From: Perognathus longimembris pacificus
Taxonomy: Eukaryota > Chordata > Mammalia > Rodentia > Heteromyidae
Assembly: GCF_023159225.1 (NCBI RefSeq)
Contig: NC_063181.1
Span: 23,710,073 to 23,774,072, forward strand
DNA: 64,000 nucleotides
Reading direction: 5' to 3'
Below the pieces are notes generated by a model. The model was not told where the DNA came from, ran no database searches, and saw nothing but the letters and a program-made list of their open reading frames with translations. Numbering within the stretch: position 1 is the first letter of the stretch; every line of letters begins with the position of its first letter. Below, piece after piece: positions 54,305 to 64,000 of the stretch. A program made the position numbers and the translations under genes.

Positions 54305-54537
54305 TGTTTTGTCGGTCATGGGGCTTGAACCAGGGCCTGAGTGCTGTCCCTGAGCTCTTTTGCTCAAGGCTAGTGCTCTACCACCAAGCCACAACTTGAC
54401 TTCTGGTTTTCTGGTGGTTAAATAGAGATAAGAATCTCATGGACTTTCCCTCTGGGGCCAGCTTTGAACCATGGTCCTCAGTTCTCAGCCTCCTGAGTAG
54501 CTAGGATTACAGGTGTGAGCCATTAGCACCTGGCTTT
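54305..54537 (-). mobile_element. B1-Geo SINE
   Basis: Antisense Geo half, joining segment GGTTAAATAGAGATAAGAAT and antisense B1 ending GAGCCATTAGCACCTGGC. Confidence 0.8.
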
Positions 54538-55690
54538 AGGAGTTTTAACAAGAGAAAACTCTCTCAGCAAAGAAGTCCAGTAGTGCAAAGCTTTTCTCTA
54601 TGAGAATAACTGCCAGGTTGTGAGCTGCACAGGAGTAACCATGACAACAGCATCTGTATAGGCTAGCTGATGTAGTTCAAGGTCAAACTCGGCATTTGTC
54701 AGAAGGCCTCATCCCGTTCCTCTGCACAAAGTTGTCATTGAACAGCAGCCCAAATCTGAGGCCCCCTTAGCCTTGTAGCTGTTGGCCAAATGGCCATGCT
54801 AGCTTTCCTCCTATGTCCTGCCAGGACTTGTTTCCCACATGAGATCCTCCATTTCTGGAAAGCAAGTTGCTGGGCTACAGATGGACTGGGTGCCTAAGAA
54901 ATCCTTCCACTTCATCCCTCTGTCATCCTCTTCAGTGCCTCCTGGCTCCTGCTGTAGGCCTCAGTTAGAAACTCTGCTTTGAATGGAGCTTTTGCTCTGC
55001 CTTCTTTTCTGTTTGCTGATTATAATTGTAGTTTATCTTTTTGTTGGTTTCGTTATATGGGTTTGAGTTAGAGGAAAGCAGCCAATTGAGGAATTGTAGC
55101 CTATAGAACTTGCATCTTGGCAAGATAAGATAATGAACCAAAACCTGTCTGACAACAAAAGAGAGGCAATGGACTGAAAAATAAGGAGGCAGTAAAAAGG
55201 ATAAAAGAATGAAGAAATAAGGATGGGATACAAAATCTTTGGCACCAATACCTTACAGGAAACAGAAAGGAGACCCACCAGCCAGAAAGCTATCCAATTC
55301 ACAGTTTAACACACGCCAAATTCTGCAAATAAGGAAGATGGCCAGGATACAGAGAACGGTCTAAAGTGCCATCTTTCTTCTAACATGTCTATGCCGCATG
55401 CTTTTTCTCTGTTATATTTCTCTTCTAGTAAACTTTCCTATCACCTTTATGTTTGTATATTGCATGAAATCTCCTCTTGCCAGATTCAAGGACTGAAGTA
55501 GTTTAGATGCCTTTAACTTTCTAGGAACATACTCAGAGCATTGGACTGAAAGTTAACTGTTAAACTTTTTTTTTTTTGACTCACTGACTTTTTTGGACTC
55601 ACTAAATGGTTACAATACCTCTTATTTAACTCGTTGGTTTAGGGTTTATAGCACATAGCTGGACAAGCTAAAGTGACTTACTACTTGTTT

Positions 55691-55860
55691 CTGTAAATAA
55701 AGTTTTATTTACAATTTACTAGTGAATTTGTTTTCTCTGGCTGCTTGTGTCCCATGCCAATAGAGCTGAGTATTATAAACAAGACTGCATGGCTCATAAA
55801 GTGTCAAATATTTACTAGCTGACCCTTTACACAAAAGGTTGCCCATTCCAGATAAGCATT
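55691..55860 (+). mobile_element. hAT-Charlie-type DNA transposon fossil
   Basis: CTGTAAATAAAGTTTTATTT, then CTCTGGCTGCTTGTGTC, AGAGCTGAGTATTATA, AAATATTTACTAGCTGACCC and ACAAAAGGTTGCCCATTCC match a common MER family in order. The exact family name is uncertain. Confidence 0.6.
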
Positions 55861-55918
55861 TGAACTTAGTAAACTCTATTTTCAAGAGATGTTTATTATT
55901 TCATGTTTACTTGCAACA

Positions 55919-56032
55919 TAAAGCCAGAAGTGGTGCTGTGGCTCAAGTGGTAGAGTGCTAGCCTTGAGCAAATAGAAGCCAGGGATAGTGCTCAGGTCCT
56001 GAGTTCAAGCCCCAGGACTGGCACACACACAA
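55919..56032 (+). mobile_element. Isolated Geo monomer (5'-truncated SINE)
   Basis: Starts AAAGCCAGAAGTGGTGCTGT with no ID or B1 head; ends CCAGGACTGGCACACACACA. Confidence 0.85.
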
Positions 56033-56567
56033 AAAAATCCAGATTTTTAATAATTTCCAGCAATGTTTTCTGTCATATTTAGCTTTGGTCCTCTGTACAT
56101 GCATCATCTTTCTCTAGTTGTTTTCTCCTCTATTATTTGAATTAACCATTTGATTTTGATGTGCTTTGTTGTAGCTTTTAAAAAATATATATTTCTTGGG
56201 TACTTGGGTTTTGTTGAAAATCTTTAGCCTGTGGATTTGTTTTGCAGTTGGCAATGTATTTGGAACAATTTCAGCTACTATTTTTTGTGAGCTTCTACTC
56301 CCTAATCAAACCAAATTTCTTTTTTTTTTAAAATTTACTAATTGAACACAAATTTTTTGACAAGGTGTTGTGCACAAGGGGTACAGTTACATAGTAGGGC
56401 GTGTGTACATTTCTTGTGATATCTTACTCCCTGTTTTTCTATCCCTTCTCTAGGTCAGGTAGACATATATACAATACACAATGTATCAAGAACATATACA
56501 GTAGCCACGTGGCCACGCCCAAGAAAGTTCGCCTAGGGCTTTAAATGTAATATTAGACCATATGTCG

Positions 56568-56593
56568 ACAGTACAGTACAGTACAGTACAGTA
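56568..56593. repeat. (ACAGT)5 pentamer repeat in the LINE-1 3' UTR
   Basis: GTACA/CAGTA units between ORF2 and the 3' end. Confidence 0.9.
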
Positions 56594-56854
56594 TGAATGT
56601 ACATACATAGCTTTTGAGCTATTGTATTCCCCTGAGAGGTCAATTTTTGACCTTCATACGTTGAGTAATTGTTTGGTTTTAGTTACATACTGTTGGGTCG
56701 CTGCCCCAATCCTGTGGGGAATACTATTTGACAAGCAGTTTTTGGTTTCACAGACTTGGTCTCTACTGTCTCTCCGTCTCCCTTTGTTAACAGTCATATA
56801 TCAGGGAGATCATGCCCCTTTGTTTTCTGTGTTCTATGCTTGTCTCACTCAACA

Positions 56855-59800
56855 TTATTTGTTCAAGTTCTGACCATTTCCCTGCGAATAACAATATTTC
56901 ACCATTCCTAATCGCGATGTACTATTCCATTGTGTATAAGTACCATATTTTTGGATCCATTCGTCTGTGGAGGGGCATCTGGGTTGTTTCCATATTTTGG
57001 CTATTGTGAATTGTGCCACGATAAACATGGAAGTACAAATGTCTTTTTGATATCTTGGGGTTTGCTGTTTAGGATAGATGCCTAGGAGTGGTATGGCTGG
57101 GTCATAGGGTAGGTCTATATTGAGCTTTTTGAGAAACCTCCATACTGTTCTCCAAAGTGGTTGTACTAATTTGCACTCCCACCAACAATGAAGAAGGGTT
57201 CCTCTTTCCTCGCACCCCCTCCAGCATTTGTTATTTCCTGAGTTCAGAGTATAGGCCATTCTAACTGGGGTGAGGTGGTATCTCAGGGTTGTTTTTATTT
57301 GCATTTCCTTTACTAGCAGGGATGTTGAGCATTTCCTCATATGTTTCTTTGCCATTTTTATATCTTCTCTTGTGAAGTCTCTCTTTAGCTCCTTTGCCCA
57401 TTTCCTAATAGGTTTGTTGGGCTTGGAGGGGCTTAGTTTTTTGAGTTCTCTGTAGATGACAGATATCAGGCCTTTGTCTGTTGCTGTGCTGGTAAAGATC
57501 CTTTCCCATATCGTTGGCTGTCTTTCTATTTTGGTGGCTATGTCCTTAGCTGTGCAGAAACTTTTTAATTTGTAGTAGTCCCATTTGTCAAGTCTTTCCC
57601 CTGTTTGTTGTGCCTCTGGGACTATATTCAGGAAGTTCCTTCCTGTGCCTATAAGTTCTAGCATCTTTCCTACTCTGTCCTTCAGTAGTTTCAAGGATTC
57701 AGGTCTGATATTGAGGTCCTTGGTCCATTTTGAGTTGATTTTGGTGCGTGGTGATAGGCTTGGGTCTACTTCGAGTTTTCTGCATATGGCTGCCCAGTTC
57801 TCCCAACACCAGTAGTTGAAGAGGCTATGTTTATTCCATTGTATGTCTTTAGCTCCTTTGTCAAATATCAGCTGGCTGTAAGAGTGTGGTTTTATTTCTG
57901 GATCTTCAGTTCAAATCCATTGGTCTTCCGATCTGTTTTTATACCAATACCATGCCAAGTTTTTGTTATGATGGCCTTGTAGTAGAGCTTGAAGTCTGGT
58001 ATTGTGATACCTCCTGCACTGCTTTTTTTTTTTGCCTAGAATTGCTTTGGCTATTCTAGGTTTTTTGCTGTTCCATATGAATTTATGGGTTGCTTTCTCT
58101 ATTTCAGTGAAGAATGTGGCTGGGATTTTGATATGTATTGCACTGAATTTGTATAACAATTTGGGCAATATGGCCATTTTCACTATATTGATTCTGCCTA
58201 CCCATGAGCATGGGAGGTCTTTCCATCTCCTTGTGTCTTCTTTGATTTCCCTTATTAGATTTTTATAGTTTTCATTAAATAGGTCCATCACGTCTTTGGT
58301 TAAGTTGATCCCTAGGTACTTTATTTTTTTTTTTGGCTACTGTAAGTGGAATTGTTTCCATAATTTCCTTTTCTGTTTGTATATTGCTGGTGTACAGAAA
58401 AGCTGCTGACTTTTGTGGATTGATTTTGTATCCTGCTACTTTGCCACATTGGTTTATTAGGTGTAGGAGTTTGGGTACTGAGTTTTTTGGGTCCTTCAGA
58501 TATAAGATCATGTCATCTGCGAATAGGGATAACTTGATTTCTTCCTTGCCAATGTGGATCCCTTTGATGTCCTCCTCTTCCCTTATTGCTATGGCTAGGG
58601 ATTCCAGCACTATGTTGAAAAGAAGTGGGGAGAGTGGGCATCCTTGTCTTGTTCCTGAGTTTAGAGGGAATGATTTAAGTTTCTCTCCATTTAATATGAT
58701 GTTAGCAGTTGGTCTGTTGTATATGGCTTTTATTGTTTTGAGGAATGTTCCATCTATTCCTGTTCTCTCCAAAGCTTTTAATAGGTATGGATGTTGTATT
58801 TTGTCAAAGGCTTTTTGGGCATCGACTGAGATAACAATGTAATTCTTAATTTTACATCTGTTTATGTGGTGAATTACGTTGATTGATTTATGGATGTTGA
58901 ACCATCCTTGTGACTGTGGGATGATGTGGTCATGATGTATAATTTTCTTGATCAGTTTCTGGATCCTGTTAGCTAATATTTTATTGAGGAGCTTTGCATC
59001 TGTGTTCATTAGTGATATTGGTCTGTAGTTCTCTTTTTTTTGTTGGGTCTTTGCCTGGTTTGGGAATGAGTGTGATATTAGCTTCGTAGAATGAGTTTGG
59101 GATTTCTCCCTCTGTTTCTATTTCGCGGAAGAGTTTGAGGAGTATTGGTATTAGCTCATCACTAAAGGTTTTGTAGAATTTGTTGGTGAATCCATCTGGG
59201 CCTGGGCTTTTCTTTGTTGGGAGGTTCTTGATTACCTCCTTTATCTCACTGTAAGTTATTGGTTTATGTAGTTGATTTATTTCTTCTTGGTTCAGTTTGG
59301 GCAGTTTGTACTTCTCTAAGAATTGATCCATTTCTGCAAAATTATTGTTTTTTGCTGAGTAGAGGTTTTGGAAATAGCTCCTTGTGATTGTTTGAATATC
59401 GTGTGCACTTGTTGTAATTTTTCCGGTGGAGTCCTTGATTTTACGTATATGAGTCTCTTTTCTTCTTTTTTTGTAAGTCTTGCAAGGGGTCTGTCAATTT
59501 TGTTTATTTTCTCAAAGAACCAGCTTTTAGTCTTATTTATTTGTTGAATGGTCTTTCTATTTTCAATCAGATTTATCTCTTCTTTAATCTTTGTGATCTC
59601 TCCCCTCCTAGTCGTTTTACATTCTGTCATTTCTTTTTTTTTTTTTTTTTTTTTGCCAGTCCTGGGCCTTGGACTCAGGGCCTAAGCACTGTCCCTGGCT
59701 TCTTTTTGCTCAAGGCTAGCACTCTGCCACTTGAGCCACAGTGCCACTTCTGGCCATTTTCTGTATATGTGGTGCTGGGGAATCGAACCCAGGGCCTCAT

Positions 59801-60849
59801 GTATACGAGGCAAGCTCTCTTCCCACTAGGCCATATCCCCAGCCCCGATTCTGTCATTTCTTGTTTCTAGAGTTGTTTTAGTTTCATCGTGAGGTTATTC
59901 ACCTGCTCTGCTTCCATTCTTTTAATGTGAGTGCTGAGGGCAGTGATCTTGCCCCTCAGTACTGCCTTAGCTGTGTCCCATAGGTTTCTTTGGGATGTGT
60001 TTTCATTGTCATTGTGGCTTATGAATTCATTGATTTCATCTTTAATTTGGTCTGTGGCCCAAGTGTTTGATAGCAGTGTGGGGTTTAGCCTCCAAGAGTG
60101 TGTATAGCCTCTGTGGTATCCTTTGTTGTTGAGGGTTACCTTTAATCCACTGTGATCAGATATAATACATGGGATGACGTCAATACTTTCGTATTTGCTG
60201 AGGTTCTTTGTGTGGGCTATGACATGGTCTATTTTGGAGTATGATCCATGGGCTGCTGAGAAGAAGGTGTATTGGGTCTCTGTAGGGTGGAAGATTCTGT
60301 ATAGGTCTGTCAGATCCATTTGGGATATGGTGTTACTTAGGTCCTCAGCTCCCTTGCTAATCCTCTGGGTGTTGGATGTGTCTCTTGGAGAGAGTGGGGT
60401 ATTAAAGTCACCCACTATGATTGTGTTTGCATCTATCTTATTCTGTAATTCTGTGAGAATTTGCTTGACATATGTAGGGCCTCTTTTGTTTGGTGAGTAT
60501 ACATTTATCACTGTGATGTCTTGATTTTTTATGTCTTCTGGATTTTTCCTTGTATTAATATGTAATGTCCTTCTTTGTCTTTTTGAGTTGATTTTAATGA
60601 AAAGTCCAGCTTGTCTGAGATCAGGATGGCTACACCTGCCGTTGTGGTAGGTGCGTTTGCTTGGTAGATCTTGCTCCATCCTTTCATTCGGAGCCTGTTT
60701 TTGTCTCTTGCTGTAAGGTGGGTCTCTTGTAGGCAGCAGATGTCAACTTTTTGTTTGCGGATCCATCCTGCCAGTTTGCTCCTCTTTATCGGAGAGTTTT
60801 TATTTATATTTAAAGAGATCAAGGATAAGGGTGTTTTTTCTCCTTCCAT
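56855..60849 (-). pseudogene. LINE-1 ORF2 (endonuclease, reverse transcriptase), frameshifted and SINE-interrupted
   Basis: Starts 41 bp after ORF1. Seen in order: an AP-endonuclease domain with CCLQETHL, GDFNTPL and SDHSGL motifs; the SINE at 59636-59847; reverse transcriptase segments ([36 protein letters not shown]); and a C-terminal cysteine segment (CWRGCEERGTLLHCWWEC). Reading-frame changes occur near 60,560, 59,335, 59,030, 58,330 and 58,025, plus an in-frame TGA at about 57,911. Most shifts coincide with A-tracts. Catalytic motifs remain legible but no single protein can be made. Confidence 0.93.
59636..59847 (-). mobile_element. IDL-Geo SINE inserted in LINE-1 ORF2
   Basis: Perfect 15-bp duplication ATTCTGTCATTTCTT at 59621-59635 and 59848-59862. 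The copy is close to the family norm, so it post-dates the L1 insertion. Confidence 0.96.
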
Positions 60850-60890
60850 TTTCTTGTTGGGCTGTTTTTTCCTCTTTTTTTTCCTTGTCT

Positions 60891-62060
60891 TTAGTGAGCT
60901 GTTCTTTCTGTTGGACTTTGGCTATTGTAGTTTCTTTCTGATTCTGTCTGTGTGTCTTGTACGATCTCTGTTGGGTGGGGCTCCCCTCTTAGAATTCGCT
61001 GTAGGGCTGGTTTTTTATTCACATACTCCTTTAGCTCCTCTTTGGTGTGGAAAGATCTGGTTTTCCCTTCGAATGTGAACTCCAATTTCGCTGGATATTT
61101 GATCCGAGGTTGCAAATTGTTAGCCTGAAGTACTTGGATGGTGTTCTTCCACTCACTTGGTGTTTGGTAAGTTTGTGTGGATAAGTCAGCTGTTATTTGA
61201 ATCTTCTTCCCATTGTAGAAAATTTCTTTCTTCGCTTTGGCTGAATTCAGAATTTGCTCTTTAATCTTGAGTTCTGAAGTCTTGAATATTATGTGCCTTG
61301 GGGTGGCTTTTCTGGGATCTGGCCTGCCAGGTGTCCTATAGGCTTCGGTTACCTGGGTGGGGTCCCCTGTGAGATTGGGGAAGTTTTCTGCAATAACTTT
61401 ATTGAGAACATGTTTAAGCCCTCTGCTCTGGTATTCGGCTCCTTCTTCTATTCCAATTATGCGCAGATTATATCTCTTGTCTTTGTCCATTAGTTCCTGG
61501 ATTAGTCTGCCCTGAAACTTCACCGTTTTTTGTAGTGTGGTCATTTTCTGGTTGCTGTCGGCTGCTTCATCGTCCAGGCGAGAGATTCTGGATTCCATAT
61601 GGTCAACTCTTTGTGTTATGGTTTCAATTGCGGAGTTTATGGATGTCAGAGAGCTATTTATGGTTGTCAGATCAGCTCTGATTGTGGAAATTTCTTCCTT
61701 TAAAGAGTTGTATTTTAAATCTATTTTTTCATGCATTTCAATTCTCAGGATGTGAAGATTTTCTTTAAAGAAGGCTTGCATTGTATCCATTTTTGCTTCC
61801 ATTTCTTTAATTGAGGCTTTCATTGTATCCATTTTTGCTCCCATTTCTTTCTTGGCTTCCTGGGTGTCCTTCCAGATTTCCGCTCTAACCTCCTGGAATT
61901 ATTTTCTGATTTCATTTCTGATGCTTTCCATCATTCTTGTTAACATGGCCTCATTTGCTTTTTTAGTCTCCATCTCCTCTTCAGTCGTGCTGCTTTTTGG
62001 AGCTGGCAAGTTGGCTTGCTCTTTGATGAACTGTGTTATGTTTCTTTGTGATTTGCACAT
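60891..62060 (-). pseudogene. LINE-1 ORF1 (RNA-binding chaperone), premature stop
   Basis: The frame can be followed from a Met codon at 62060 to the stop at 60891 (390 codons), but a TAA at 61899-61901 (codon 54) breaks it. The downstream Met at 61844 opens 317 residues. Seen: an N-terminal coiled coil rich in MDTM/KEE heptads, then the RRM-like and C-terminal domains (RYNLRIIGIEEG, KATPRHIIFK, YPAKLEFTFEGKTRSF). ORF1p normally trimerises and coats L1 RNA. Confidence 0.85.
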
Positions 62061-63303
62061 CTGGAGATCTGTGGGTAGCTTTTCAGATTTGGTTTATAGC
62101 TCTGCCCTCCCTCCTGTGTAGGCGGGTCTACCAGAGCAGGTGCTGCCGCTGTGGCCCCGCCCACCAGTGCAGGGTACGCCTACCAGAGCCGGCGCTGTCG
62201 CCGGGGGCCCCGCCCACCTGTGCTTGTGTGCCCGCTACTACAGGCTCTGGCGCTGTGGCCCTGTCCATTTTAGCGGGGTACGCCTCCCAGAGTGAGCCCC
62301 AGGTTGTTGGGTTGTGTTTGCGCCCTCCCGCGATTCCATTGTGGGGGGTGGTATGTGTGGGGCCCAGTGGGATTGACTGTCCGGGCACGGGTTAGCACCC
62401 TCAGACCTTGCCTCCGCTGCGAGGTGGGGGTGTGATCAGGCCCAGGTGTCCCTGCTGTGCTGGTATTGCCCACCAGCGCCTGTGATTTTAGTTGTAAGAG
62501 TCCGTGAGGTCCAGGCGCCTTGGGTGGGGCTTGCACTGCTGGCCATCCCCCCGCCCCTGTTGGGAAGGGGGCAGGGCCAATTCAGCCCATTCAGGATCCT
62601 ATGTGGCCTTGGGGCTGCTCCACCCTTCCCCTGCTAAACTGACTTCCTGGCGCATGATGGGAGCTTCCCGCCTGATTTGGGGGTTATTTGTTCCCTCGGG
62701 GTGGAAATGGGGAGGGAGGGAGATCTAGCTTCTTTGTAGGGCTTGCGTCTCTGATAGCTGGTCTCCCGTTGGGGGAAGGGGTAATGGGGGACTCACTGAT
62801 CCTGCATTGTGTGTGTGTCCCGCGCAGCCGTTGGTCCTTCAGGGGGTGGCAAAGTGTCGTCGTGGTGTCCCCAGTTCCCCCCTTCTGCCGCGCTGGGTTC
62901 TCCAGCCGCTGTCCTACCAAACCCGGTGTGGACCCGAACTTCTCGTCGCCGCCATCATATGTCTTAGTCCACACCCTCTCTAGTGACCATGGGGTCTCCC
63001 GCTTTCTGGATTCTGTGCTCCTGGCAGCTTGTCTGCCGATCGCTGGGTTCCCCTTTCCCAGCCTGGCCCTGTTTGGGCCAGGGTCGGCTGGTGGGGGAGG
63101 GTGCCCCGGAGATTCTCCGGCTCCGTGTAGGTTTTCAGCCCTTCTTTTTTACTCCTTTGTGTTTTCCTGTGTATCTCTACTGCTTCTGGCTGCTGGTTTT
63201 GCTGGGTTCTTGATGGGGTGTTGGGTGTTGGAGTTCCCAGCTCGCTATTCAGTTGGAGCGAGTCGGGGTGCCTCCCTACTGTGTCAGCACCGTCTTCTCT
63301 TTC
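62061..63303 (-). promoter_or_regulatory. LINE-1 5' UTR / internal promoter region
   Basis: About 1.24 kb, markedly G+C- and CpG-richer than its flanks, upstream of ORF1. Contains imperfect tandem units of about 52 bp at 62121-62283 and a YY1-like GCCGCCATC at 62948-62956 on the plus strand. Confidence 0.75.
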
Positions 63304-63479
63304 CAAACCAAATTTCAATTGTACAATTATGCATATATTAGGCTGACTGTAGTTCACTTTATAGTTTGTTCTTTTTTTCCAGCTTAAAAAAATTCTGTGT
63401 GTGCTTGAATTGTGTTGGAATAACTTATATTGCAGCGTTATCATGTTTCCTGGTTTTGTCTTCTGTACTTTCTCCTCTG

Positions 63480-63573
63480 ATGTCCAGACTGGTCCTGAAC
63501 TCCTAGACTTAAGTAATCCTCTTGCTTCAGACTCCTGAATAGGTAGGATTGCAAGAATGCACCAACACACCTG
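63480..63573 (-). mobile_element. B1 SINE fragment
   Basis: Antisense B1: GGTCCTGAACTCCTAGACTT and TCAGACTCCTGAATAGGTAG. Confidence 0.6.
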
Positions 63574-64000
63574 CTAAATTGGAAAAAAAAAATGTATGGT
63601 TCCTATGTCTATTATTAACATGATCATGCTTTCCTTAACCTTCTCCTTAAATATATGGAATGTCATCATATTTACTATCTAAATGTTCTCATTTATTAAG
63701 TCTATTATCTAACTCAGTCCCAATCAACTCTTTCTTTTTCTCTGAATTCTAGCCATCTTTGTCTGAAATTCTCAGCTATCTCTTCAACTCAAAAGGATTC
63801 CCAAGCTTTCCTTATGTCTCCAGCTCAAATTCTGTGTCCAGGAATTCCTCTCCAGATCTGAAAATAAGGAAATCTGAGGAGAAATGTCTATTTTATTTCC
63901 TAACTTCTTATTATGTTTGGAAGCAAACATACTCTACAACAAAGAGAATAGCATAATGAGTTACCATTAAGTCCTTCCTACTGTCCAATAATCTATGCTG
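63574..64000. other. Intergenic, nothing recognised
   Basis: AT-rich to the window end with no identified feature. Confidence 0.5.

Larger units (their letters stand above)
54538..56306. other. Intergenic left flank of the LINE-1
   Basis: Apart from the hAT fossil and the Geo monomer, 54538-55690 and 56033-56306 are unassigned AT-rich sequence. Confidence 0.45.
56320..63303 (-). mobile_element. Near full-length LINE-1, inactive
   Basis: Complete layout on the minus strand: GC-rich 5' UTR (about 62,061-63,303), ORF1, short spacer, ORF2, 3' UTR and poly(A) (T run at 56320-56329). The target duplication AAACCAAATTTC lies at 56308-56319 and 63305-63316 (13 bp if the preceding C is counted). Length is about 6.98 kb including a 212-bp SINE. 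Stops, frameshifts and the SINE make it non-autonomous. Confidence 0.95.

Noticed and set aside
57585..61755. Multiple plus-strand ORFs of 60-170 codons at 57-62 kb
   Set aside because: They are complementary shadows of the minus-strand LINE-1 ORFs.

Overview
This is a rodent nuclear genomic window containing one protein-coding gene, ING2, in a landscape dominated by retrotransposons. The commonest repeat, about 26 copies, is a dimeric SINE. Its left half is an ID-like (tRNA-Ala-derived) unit and its right half begins near GCCAGAAGTGGCGCTGTGG and ends in CCAGGACTGGC plus poly(A). That structure matches published descriptions of IDL-Geo, a SINE reported only from Geomyoidea (kangaroo rats, pocket mice, pocket gophers). 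A heteromyid or geomyid rodent is therefore the best guess; the species cannot be named from the sequence alone.

Layout. 1-13,500 is intergenic DNA with many SINEs, including several SINE-in-SINE insertions. 13,560-16,290 is a strong CpG island holding the ING2 promoter, 5' UTR, coding exon 1 (14,966-15,137) and the start of the single 6.56-kb intron. Coding exon 2 (21,698-22,368) is followed by a 3' UTR with two credible poly(A) signals (22,492 and 23,025). The spliced product is an intact 280-residue ING2 with its N-terminal ING domain, basic nuclear-localisation region, PHD finger and C-terminal polybasic tail. 23,100-56,300 is gene-free: IDL-Geo and B1-Geo SINEs, old L2/MIR/hAT fossils, three very short L1 3'-end insertions, a probable solo LTR at about 51,654-52,274, and a 1-kb retrocopy-like insert that splits a SINE at 46,476-47,502. 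56,320-63,303 is a nearly full-length LINE-1 on the minus strand, flanked by a 12-13-bp target-site duplication. It is dead: premature stops, several frameshifts at A-tracts and a SINE inserted in ORF2.

How the parts relate. ING2 is the only gene with a cellular function here; its product reads H3K4me3 and anchors the Sin3-HDAC complex. The L1 family is the presumptive source of the reverse transcriptase that mobilised the SINEs and micro-L1s, since all carry A-rich tails and 10-18-bp target duplications. Nested insertions give a relative order: B1-Geo SINEs are older, IDL-Geo younger, and at least one IDL-Geo insertion post-dates the L1.

Most notable observations. (1) A short upstream ORF encodes ten consecutive arginines from the CGG repeat and terminates across the ING2 start codon. 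(2) The same right-hand Geo module is shared by an ID-headed and a B1-headed SINE, with one chimera that looks like a junction between them. (3) An unidentified 1.03-kb poly(A)-tailed retrocopy-like insert lies inside a SINE. No prokaryote-type systems or new multi-gene system were seen.
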